From the NCBI GenBank assembly GCA_020444775.1, contig JAGRHX010001411.1, positions 1 through 5,111 of the forward strand: a stretch of DNA of 5,111 nt. The letters run 5' to 3'. This DNA comes from Gammaproteobacteria bacterium (lineage in GTDB: Bacteria; Pseudomonadota; Gammaproteobacteria; HK1). Shown here one piece after another: positions 1 to 5,111 of the stretch (position 1 is its first letter; every line of letters begins with the position of its first letter). Under the pieces are notes generated by a model, which saw nothing but the letters and a program-made list of their open reading frames with translations, did no database searches and was not told the origin of the DNA. The position numbers and the translations under genes were made by a program.

Positions 1-1
1 G

Positions 2-850
2 CTGCAGGCCGGCCACGCTCCAGGCCTGGACCGGCTCATCCTGCTCGCGCTCAGCCCCTACGCCAGCCAATTCCAGGGCACGGACCTGGAGCACGCCAGC
101 CTCGAGGGCTGCCGGGTGATGCTCGCCGATCTGCGCGACACGCGTCTGCTGCGCTGCCGCTTTGCCCACCTCATCGGTATCGATGCCATACTCTTCTCAC
201 CACGTGAGCCACACAATCAACCGGCCATCCGCGCGGCCCTGGCGCGCGCGCGTCTGGACGATGTGACGGGCCTGGACCTGCGTGGCACCAATCTCGCCGG
301 CTTCACGTTCAGCGGCCGGATACGCGAGGTCGACTTCGGTGGCGCGGATCTGAGTGGCAGCCGCTTCTCCCGCGCGCGGCTGCAGGCCTGCCGGTTCGAC
401 CGCGACACCCTGCTCAGTCGGGTCCGCTTCGACGAATGCATCATCGAAGACTGCGATCTGCGATCGGCTGAGCTGACCGACAGCTGTCTGGTACGCGCCC
501 GGCTCGAAGCCGTGAACGCGAGTCGCGCGCGCTTCGAACGCTGCAATCTGCTGCGCGCCGAGCTGAATGGCGGTCAGCTACGCGATTCGATCTTCGAGCA
601 CTGCGATCTGCGACGCAGCAAGCTGGACCGGGGCGTGGACATCAAGGGTCTGACCGTGCGGCACAGCTCGTGCGACGGCATGGCCCTGTTGGATTGGCTG
701 GGCGACGATCAGGTACGCGGGCAGTCGTTGAGCTGCACGCATCTGTATCTGCACGGTCAGCGCATACCCACCGATGGTCAGGCGGACTGCGTCGCGGAGC
801 TGCTCGACGAGCTGTCTCAACGAGGCGCCCGGCGATCGCCGCCGGAGTGA
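2..850 (+). CDS. Pentapeptide-repeat protein, 5' end outside the window
   Basis: The reading frame is open from base 2 to the TGA at 848-850, giving 282 visible residues. The GTG at 116 and ATG at 119 are not the start: the 38 codons before them already hold in-register repeats. Every fifth residue is Leu, Phe or another hydrophobic. Block one runs from about residue 24 to 54 (F24, L29, L34, V39, L44, L49, F54). A linker of about 35 residues follows. Block two covers about 93-208, with motifs such as ADLSG, SRFSR, ARLQA and CDLRS and one single-residue slip near residue 138. The family (A[D/N]LXX repeats) folds as a right-handed quadrilateral beta-helix. About 70 residues after the repeats end in a charged tail. 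I see no membrane segment or signal peptide in the visible part. Known relatives include gyrase-protecting proteins and many of unknown role, so I assign no function. The gene converges on the racemase gene with a 10-bp gap. Confidence 0.9.
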   Translation: MQAGHAPGLDRLILLALSPYASQFQGTDLEHASLEGCRVMLADLRDTRLLRCRFAHLIGIDAILFSPREPHNQPAIRAALARARLDDVTGLDLRGTNLAGFTFSGRIREVDFGGADLSGSRFSRARLQACRFDRDTLLSRVRFDECIIEDCDLRSAELTDSCLVRARLEAVNASRARFERCNLLRAELNGGQLRDSIFEHCDLRRSKLDRGVDIKGLTVRHSSCDGMALLDWLGDDQVRGQSLSCTHLYLHGQRIPTDGQADCVAELLDELSQRGARRSPPE

Positions 851-860
851 GGGCCGCCGT

Positions 861-1508
861 TCAGCCCAGACAGGCCAGCGCCAGGCTGGTGGCCGCGCGG
901 GTCGGCTCGATCACCGGCACGCCCAGGCGCGCCTGCAGTGCCGCCTGGTGCCGGGCCATGCCGGTGCAGCCGAGCACGATGGCGCCTGCTCCGTCCTCGT
1001 CACGCAGCATCGTGCCGACCTCGACCAGGCGGTCGAAGGTGTCGCTACCTGATTCCACCTCGGCCACGCTCAGCCCGACCGGTCGATCACCCGCACAATG
1101 ATGCTCGAGCCGCCGTGACTCCAGATGCCGCCAATGGCGCGGCACGGATTCGGGCAGTATCGAGATCACGCCGAAGCGTCGGCCGGAGGCCGCCGCGAGC
1201 AGCGCCGCGCTCTCGGCGATCCCCAGCACCGGTCGACCGGTGCGTCGCCGGCACAGGCTCAGCCCCGGATCGCTGTAACAGCCGATCACGAAGGCATCCG
1301 CCCGGCTATCGCGCTCGACAAGATCGCACAGCAGCGGTATCACCTGCTCGACGTGCTCATCGCTCTCTATCCCCAACGGTCCATCCGTCAGCGTCTCGAC
1401 TACGATCTCCACCTCGCTGCCGGCACGCAAGGGCTCCACTGCCTCGCTCATCGCCGCGGACACGGCACGGTTGGAGTTCGGATTGATGATACGAATCAGT
1501 CTGCTCAT
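861..1508 (-). CDS. hyuE: Hydantoin racemase / Asp-Glu racemase superfamily
   Basis: The 215-residue product belongs to the cysteine-pair racemases (Asp/Glu/hydantoin racemase superfamily), which deprotonate and reprotonate a chiral carbon without a cofactor. The N-terminus has the family's strand plus INPNSN motif (residues 8-13). The two catalytic cysteines are visible as C77 in GCYSDPGL and C181 in LGCTGMA, and GIAES lies at 96-100. The C-terminus VPVIEPTRAA (197-206) also fits hydantoin racemases. The length is slightly under the usual 220-250 but no motif is missing. The ATG at 1508 follows a purine-rich GGGGGGAG only two bases away. The gene lies 15 bp downstream of the hydantoinase stop, so the two are almost surely one transcript. 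The expected role is racemising 5-substituted hydantoins so that the stereoselective hydantoinase can consume both enantiomers. Other members of the superfamily (maleate isomerase, arylmalonate decarboxylase, aspartate racemase) cannot be fully excluded; the neighbour supports hydantoin racemase. Confidence 0.85.
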   Translation of the reverse strand: MSRLIRIINPNSNRAVSAAMSEAVEPLRAGSEVEIVVETLTDGPLGIESDEHVEQVIPLLCDLVERDSRADAFVIGCYSDPGLSLCRRRTGRPVLGIAESAALLAAASGRRFGVISILPESVPRHWRHLESRRLEHHCAGDRPVGLSVAEVESGSDTFDRLVEVGTMLRDEDGAGAIVLGCTGMARHQAALQARLGVPVIEPTRAATSLALACLG

Positions 1509-1523
1509 GTCTCCCCCCGCGCC

Positions 1524-2990
1524 TCAAAGCAGGTCGGCGCCGAAGTTTCGATTCGGATCCAGCTCCGGCTCCATACGGCCGAGCGGCCGGCAGCCCTCGT
1601 GTCCCGGTTTGCGTTCGAGGTAGCGGCCGCTGCCCGGCTCGACCAGCAGCTGGCCCTCGTCGACCACCACCCGACCACGGCTGACCACCGTGGTCGGCCA
1701 GCCCGTGATCCGCATGCCTTCGTAAGGTGTGTAGCCGACATTGTCATGCAGGTCGGCGTGGCGCACGGTCACCTCCAGATCCGGCTGCCAGAGCGCCAGG
1801 TCCGCGTCCGAGCCGACCGCGACCGTGCCCTTGCGTGGATGCAGCCCATAGATCCGCGCGGCGTTGGTCGAGGTCAGGGCGACGAACTGATTGAGACTGA
1901 TACGCCCGCCATTGACACCCGCCGAGAACAGCAGCGGCATGCGCAGCTCGATGCCGGGCACCCCATTGGCCACCTGCTTGAAGCTCGGATTGGGGCCGGC
2001 ATGCAGCTTGCCGGTCTGGTCGAAACGATACGGCGCGTGGTCGGAGTGCACGACCTGGAAGGTGTCGTTGTTCAAGCCCAGCCAGATCGCCTCCTGGTCA
2101 CGCTCGTCACGCGGCGGCGGGCTACAGCAGAACTTGGTGCCCTCCACGCCCGGTCGATCCAGATCGTCGGCCTTCAAGAACAGATACTGCGGGCAGGTCT
2201 CACCATAGATCCGCAGCCCGGCGTCACGTGCCCTGCGAATCGACTCGGCGGCCTCGCGGGTCGAGACATGCACGATCAGTAGCGGGCAGTCTAGCAGCCG
2301 CGACAAGGCGATGGCGCGTCCCGAGGCCTCGCTCTCGGCCAGACGCGGATGACTGACCGCATGATAGCGAGGCGCGCTGTAGCCACCGGCCAGCAGACGC
2401 TCGCTCATCCAGCCGATCACGTCGTCGTTCTCGGCATGCACCATGGTCATGGCGCCATGTCTGCGGCTGAGCGCGAGGACGTCGAGCAGCTGGCGATCGC
2501 TGACCTTCAGCATCGGGTAGGTCATGTAGACCTTGAAAGAGGTGTACCCGGCTTCGATGAGCGCCGGCAGCTCCTGGCCGAGCACCGCTTCGTTCGGGTC
2601 CGACACGATCAGGTGGAAGCAATAGTCGATGACCGATTTGGGCTCGGCGCGTGCATGGTAGCTCTGCACCACATCGCGCAGGCTCTGACCACGATGTTGG
2701 GCTGCGAACGGAACGATCGTGGTGTTGCCGCCAAAGGCCGCGGAGATCGAGCCGGACCGATAATCATCGGCGGTCATGATCCCCATCGAGGATTCCTGCT
2801 CGATGTGACAGTGCGCCTCGACACCACCAGGCAGCACCAGTCTGCCGCGGGCATCGATCTCCCGCTGGCCGCGCCCCAGATCGCGCCCCAACGCCACCAC
2901 CACCCCGTCCTTCACGGCAACGTCGGCGGCGAAGGTATCGACGGCGGTGACCACGGTGCCGCCCTTGACCAACAGATCGAATTCAGCCAT
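1524..2990 (-). CDS. hydA: Hydantoinase / dihydropyrimidinase (cyclic amidohydrolase)
   Basis: This is a full-length 488-residue cytosolic binuclear-metal amidohydrolase. It hydrolyses the cyclic amide of hydantoins or dihydropyrimidines to N-carbamoyl amino acids. The metal ligands are all present at the spacing of characterised D-hydantoinases: H60 and H62 (HxH after PGGVEA), K153 in SFKVYMTY (the carbamylated lysine), H185 in VHAEN, H241 in VHVST and D317 in HSDHAPY. Y155 matches the substrate-binding tyrosine. GVPGIELRMP (343-352) and the C-terminal NVGYTPYEG (417-425) are also family hallmarks. The stretch after HxH reads HIEQESSMG rather than the HLDMPFGG type common in textbook dihydropyrimidinases, so it is a distinct subgroup and substrate preference is uncertain. 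The ATG at 2990 has an excellent ribosome site (GGGAGGG, 3 bases before the start). It is the second-last gene of the minus-strand block, followed after 15 bp by the racemase. Allantoinase is less likely because of the GQSLR/DYCFH region and the racemase neighbour. Confidence 0.93.
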   Translation of the reverse strand: MAEFDLLVKGGTVVTAVDTFAADVAVKDGVVVALGRDLGRGQREIDARGRLVLPGGVEAHCHIEQESSMGIMTADDYRSGSISAAFGGNTTIVPFAAQHRGQSLRDVVQSYHARAEPKSVIDYCFHLIVSDPNEAVLGQELPALIEAGYTSFKVYMTYPMLKVSDRQLLDVLALSRRHGAMTMVHAENDDVIGWMSERLLAGGYSAPRYHAVSHPRLAESEASGRAIALSRLLDCPLLIVHVSTREAAESIRRARDAGLRIYGETCPQYLFLKADDLDRPGVEGTKFCCSPPPRDERDQEAIWLGLNNDTFQVVHSDHAPYRFDQTGKLHAGPNPSFKQVANGVPGIELRMPLLFSAGVNGGRISLNQFVALTSTNAARIYGLHPRKGTVAVGSDADLALWQPDLEVTVRHADLHDNVGYTPYEGMRITGWPTTVVSRGRVVVDEGQLLVEPGSGRYLERKPGHEGCRPLGRMEPELDPNRNFGADLL

Positions 2991-2993
2991 GCG

Positions 2994-3000
2994 CCCTCCC
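2994..3000 (-). promoter_or_regulatory. Strong ribosome binding site of the hydantoinase gene
   Basis: The minus strand reads GGGAGGG followed by CGC and the ATG at 2990. This near-ideal Shine-Dalgarno sequence supports the start and suggests efficient translation independent of the upstream gene, 128 bp away. A TAG stop of a possible 36-codon frame (3000-3110) abuts it. Confidence 0.75.
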
Positions 3001-3118
3001 TACAGGCCCGCTGGACCGTCAGCCGCTGTGCGGCCCCGGCCGTGATGATTTCGGTGGCGATCGGCGGCCGCGGCCTTACCGCGCCTCACGTCCACGGCGT
3101 CGACCGGCATGCGCCGGG

Positions 3119-3952
3119 TCAGGCATCCGGATCGGGCAGCGCCTCACGCATGAGCCTGCAAAATACCACCATCTCCGGACTGGTCTTGCGATAGCTGTCG
3201 ATGGCCGACAGCACCTCGTCGAACTGGCTGGCCGGCGGCATCGGCGGCTGCTCCGGGAAGGCCGGCATCTGTGTAATCAGGTCGTCGACGACCGCCTCGA
3301 TGCGCTCGAGCAGGGTCAGACAGGCGTTCACGGTATGGGCATCCGTGAAGCGGGGGCCGAGCTCGGTGGCAATATGCGCGAGATAACCCGGCCAGTTGGC
3401 CAGCATCCGGTAAAGCCCGGGCACGAAAGGCTGCCCGGCCACCTCGTTGGCGAGCTGCATGAGCACCGCACGCTCGTGCGTGGAGATGCTCTGCATGTCG
3501 ACCAGGCCCGGTAGCGGCAGGGTCGACGGCGGTGGTTCCCAGGCCGGCAGATGTGCGAAACCCGGGCCGTGTGGTCGCTCGCCGAGGATGAAACGGCGCA
3601 CCAGACCAGAGCAGATCAGATTGGTCGGGCTGACCCGGATGAAGCTGTTCAGCACGTTCTTGATATCGGCCAGGGCCGCGTCGTCGACGTCCAGCAGCGC
3701 CAACGCATCACCCGAGATACGCGGCATCGGATGCAGGTCCAGTGACTGCGCCGCGGCCCAGGCCCGACTCGGTCCCTCACCGCTTCTGAACACCGGCCCC
3801 ACGCAGGCCCACACCCATTCGAGCCAGCCGGGCCGCGTCGCCAGGTGTCGTTGCAGCGACGAGACGTACGGCACCGCGCAGGTGTGTCGGATCTCGGCGT
3901 AGATACGCGCGATATCACCCTCCGCGGCGGCTTCGCTGAGTTCGGGTAGCAT
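3119..3952 (-). CDS. DehI-like halocarboxylic acid dehalogenase family protein
   Basis: The product is 277 residues from the ATG at 3952. A TTG at 4018 would add 22 residues, but the ATG has GAGG six bases upstream and the family-like sequence starts there (MLPELSEAAAEGDIARIYAE). Two related halves are visible. VPYVSSLQRHLATRPGWLEW (26-45) pairs with QPFVPGLYRMLANWPGYLAH (174-193), and a VSPTNLI segment (107-113) pairs with TSPEMVV (257-263). This internal pseudo-dimer and the motifs EIR, LAT/LANWPG and LPGLVDM match the DehI family, whose founding enzyme hydrolyses both enantiomers of 2-haloacids by direct water attack. D152 in LVDM fits the proposed catalytic Asp. The position I recall as the catalytic Asn, just before a Pro, is Ser here (S108-P109). 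Activity is therefore open: it may not be a dehalogenase. It has no signal peptide and sits between the transporter (120-bp gap) and the hydantoinase (128-bp gap), suggesting a role in the same pathway. Family call is fairly sure; function is not. Confidence 0.72.
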   Translation of the reverse strand: MLPELSEAAAEGDIARIYAEIRHTCAVPYVSSLQRHLATRPGWLEWVWACVGPVFRSGEGPSRAWAAAQSLDLHPMPRISGDALALLDVDDAALADIKNVLNSFIRVSPTNLICSGLVRRFILGERPHGPGFAHLPAWEPPPSTLPLPGLVDMQSISTHERAVLMQLANEVAGQPFVPGLYRMLANWPGYLAHIATELGPRFTDAHTVNACLTLLERIEAVVDDLITQMPAFPEQPPMPPASQFDEVLSAIDSYRKTSPEMVVFCRLMREALPDPDA

Positions 3953-3958
3953 CTGGTA

Positions 3959-3962
3959 CCTC
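3959..3962 (-). promoter_or_regulatory. Ribosome binding site fixing the DehI-like gene start
   Basis: GAGG on the minus strand lies six bases before the ATG at 3952. The upstream in-frame TTG at 4018 has no comparable site, so the ATG is preferred. Confidence 0.7.
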
Positions 3963-4072
3963 GCGGACGATGCTTGCTGGAAACCAGGAACACGCCCAGC
4001 AGGCGCATGGACGACCAATCAAGAGCTTCTAGCAGACCACATGTGCGAATCGGACTCAATCGGCATGCCGGT

Positions 4073-4987
4073 TCAAGACCTGCCAGCGCGCTGGCGGCGA
4101 CGCGCCTCGGCCCGCAGACGTGCCTCGCGCATCGCGATGTACAAGGTGCTGCCCATGATCACCGCTGCCCCCAGCCAGGTGTGCAGGGTCGGCAGCTCGC
4201 CGAACACGTAAAAGCCCAGCAACGCCGCCCAGGGCAGACGCGTGTAGTCGAACGGGGTGACCGCCGAAGCCTCGCCGACCTTCAGCGCCATCACAGTGCA
4301 GGTCTGGGCAAGCGCCGAGGACGCGCCCATCAACGCGATCAGCGCCAGCTCGACGGGGGTCGGCGTGAGCCAGGTGTACAGCGCCGGCAGCGTCGCCATC
4401 GCGCCCATCAGCACGTAGGTCCACAAGACAATGGTCAGCGGCGCCTCGGTGTCGGTCAGACGCTTCACCGCGGTGGTCACACCGGCCCCGAACAAGGCCG
4501 CCAGCACGCCGACCACGGCCCACGGATTGAAGCTCTCGGCACCCGGCTGGATGCAGATCAGCACGCCCAGGAAGCCGACCACGGTGGCCAGCGTGCGGCG
4601 CCAGCGCACCACCTCGCCGAGCAGCAGCACCGCGAGGATGGTCACGAACAACACCCGAGAGAAGCCTAGCGCGGTCGCCAGGGTCAGCTCCACATGGGTG
4701 ATGGTCAAGAAGAAGCAGACCATGCCGGCCATCCCCAGGCCGCTGCGCAGCAGATGAGCGTGGAATCTCTGGGTGACGAACACCATGCGCCCGGCGCGAT
4801 ACAGGGCGGGCGCCATGAACATCAGCCCCACCAGGCTACGCAGCGCGACCAGCTCCCACACCGACAGTCGGTCGACGCTCTTCACGCACACACCCATGGT
4901 GGTGAAGCCGAGCGCCGCGACCACCACCAGCAGCGCGCCACGTATGTTCCCCGAGAGTCGCTGCCACCAGCGCCGGGCTGCCTTCAT
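4073..4987 (-). CDS. EamA/DMT-superfamily transporter, ten transmembrane helices
   Basis: The 304-residue inner-membrane protein has about ten hydrophobic helices (roughly 16-36, 43-61, 79-97, 103-123, 131-147, 155-175, 185-204, 211-231, 248-263 and 269-286). It has two EamA repeats, each with a Gly-Glu pair in its fourth helix region (LLLGEVV, G124-E125; YVFGELP, G263-E264). The N-terminus (KAARRWWQR) and C-terminal tail (Arg-rich, 287-303) are strongly basic, so both should face the cytoplasm. The ATG at 4987 has AGAGG seven bases upstream. The drug/metabolite transporter superfamily includes exporters and importers of amino acids, metabolites and S-adenosylmethionine; the substrate cannot be read here. 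As first gene of the minus-strand block ahead of hydantoin genes, it may move a hydantoin, an N-carbamoyl compound or an amino acid. Known hydantoin permeases (Mhp1, NCS1 family) are a different family, so this partner is unusual. Confidence 0.9.
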   Translation of the reverse strand: MKAARRWWQRLSGNIRGALLVVVAALGFTTMGVCVKSVDRLSVWELVALRSLVGLMFMAPALYRAGRMVFVTQRFHAHLLRSGLGMAGMVCFFLTITHVELTLATALGFSRVLFVTILAVLLLGEVVRWRRTLATVVGFLGVLICIQPGAESFNPWAVVGVLAALFGAGVTTAVKRLTDTEAPLTIVLWTYVLMGAMATLPALYTWLTPTPVELALIALMGASSALAQTCTVMALKVGEASAVTPFDYTRLPWAALLGFYVFGELPTLHTWLGAAVIMGSTLYIAMREARLRAEARRRQRAGRS

Positions 4988-5026
4988 GGTGATACCTCTG
5001 CCCAGCTGGGGAAACGCTTGCCGGCG

Positions 5027-5062
5027 TTACATGGGCGATTACATGGGTGATTAAATGGGTGA
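5027..5062. repeat. Three tandem 12-bp repeats upstream of the transporter gene
   Basis: Three contiguous copies lie at 5027-5038 (ttacatgggcga), 5039-5050 (ttacatgggtga) and 5051-5062 (ttaaatgggtga). Neighbouring copies differ by a single base. On the minus strand, which reads towards the transporter, the units are TCACCCATTTAA, TCACCCATGTAA and TCGCCCATGTAA. The repeat ends 39 bp before the transporter start codon. It is AT-rich compared with its surroundings, and the 12-bp spacing (slightly more than one helical turn) would suit a regulator binding in tandem. Whether it is an operator or a simple slippage repeat cannot be told from one sequence. Confidence 0.85.
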
Positions 5063-5078
5063 CACAGGGATGGGCCAC
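5050..5078 (-). promoter_or_regulatory. Candidate promoter for the transporter-hydantoinase block
   Basis: TTTAAT on the minus strand (5050-5055) matches five of six bases of a sigma-70 -10 box and sits within the tandem repeats. A 17-bp spacer leads to GTGGCC (5073-5078), only three of six matches to a -35 box. A weak -35 beside repeats would fit an activator-dependent promoter, and the implied leader to the ATG would be about 55 nt. The match is weak and chance is a real alternative. Confidence 0.25.
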
Positions 5079-5111
5079 GGAGTCGTCGACATCCGGGGTC
5101 GACCTCGGGCG

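Noticed and set aside
116..121. GTG/ATG pair as the start of the pentapeptide-repeat gene
   Set aside because: The frame is open to the window edge and seven in-register repeats begin before and continue through this point.
830..841. 12-bp palindrome cggcgatcgccg as an operator or a HIP1-like element
   Set aside because: It is a single copy inside coding sequence and easily arises by chance in GC-rich DNA.
1125..2282. Long plus-strand open frame of 385 codons opposite the racemase and hydantoinase
   Set aside because: Its product is rich in Arg, His, Gln and Ala with no recognisable domain, and it lies antisense to two genes with complete catalytic motifs. Long antisense frames are expected at high GC.
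2349..3194. Plus-strand open frame of 281 codons
   Set aside because: It is antisense to the hydantoinase, has shadow-like composition and no family resemblance, and runs across the gap into the DehI-like gene.
3953..4018. TTG start giving a 22-residue longer DehI-like protein
   Set aside because: It lacks a good ribosome site and adds unconserved-looking sequence, whereas the ATG at 3952 has GAGG at six bases.
4058..4073. Palindrome around cggcatgccg as a terminator after the transporter gene
   Set aside because: It has no loop-forming spacer and no T-run on the minus strand, so it does not look like an intrinsic terminator.
3974..4669. Plus-strand open frame of 231 codons rich in Arg, Gln and His
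   Set aside because: It is antisense to the EamA transporter; the composition is typical of a reversed membrane-protein gene.
5001..5010. 10-bp palindrome cccagctggg in the transporter leader
   Set aside because: It is short and GC-rich with no second copy; it could matter for leader structure but nothing supports it.
5027..5062. Tandem repeat as a CRISPR fragment or replication iterons
   Set aside because: The units are contiguous with no spacers, only 12 bp long, and no cas or replication gene is nearby.

Overview
The window comes from a GC-rich bacterium. The strong Shine-Dalgarno sequences, the gene families and the G/C-ending codons suit a proteobacterium, perhaps a gammaproteobacterium, but nothing here fixes the genus. 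There is no rRNA, tRNA, CRISPR array, transposase or other mobile element.

Layout: positions 2-850 (+) are the 3' part of a pentapeptide-repeat protein gene whose start lies off the left edge. It converges tail-to-tail, with only 10 bp between stop codons, on a block of four genes on the minus strand. Read in transcription order from the right, these are an EamA/DMT-family ten-helix membrane transporter (4987-4073), a DehI-like halocarboxylic acid dehalogenase-family protein (3952-3119), a hydantoinase/dihydropyrimidinase (2990-1524) and a hydantoin/Asp-Glu racemase-family protein (1508-861). The gaps are 120, 128 and 15 bp. The last two genes are therefore almost certainly co-transcribed, and the first two probably belong to the same unit. 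The 124 bp upstream of the transporter hold a tandem 12-bp repeat that is AT-rich for this window, and this is the best candidate for the control region.

How the genes may work together: hydantoinase plus hydantoin racemase is the core of 5-substituted hydantoin (or dihydropyrimidine) metabolism. The racemase interconverts D- and L-hydantoins and the hydantoinase opens the ring to an N-carbamoyl amino acid. The usual third enzyme, an N-carbamoyl-amino-acid amidohydrolase, is not in the window, and neither is the usual NCS1-type hydantoin permease. Instead the block carries an EamA transporter and a DehI-family protein. That protein is clearly a two-repeat pseudo-dimer, but appears to have Ser where I recall a catalytic Asn in characterised DehI. 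This unusual four-gene set is the most interesting feature of the window; its substrate cannot be read from the sequence.
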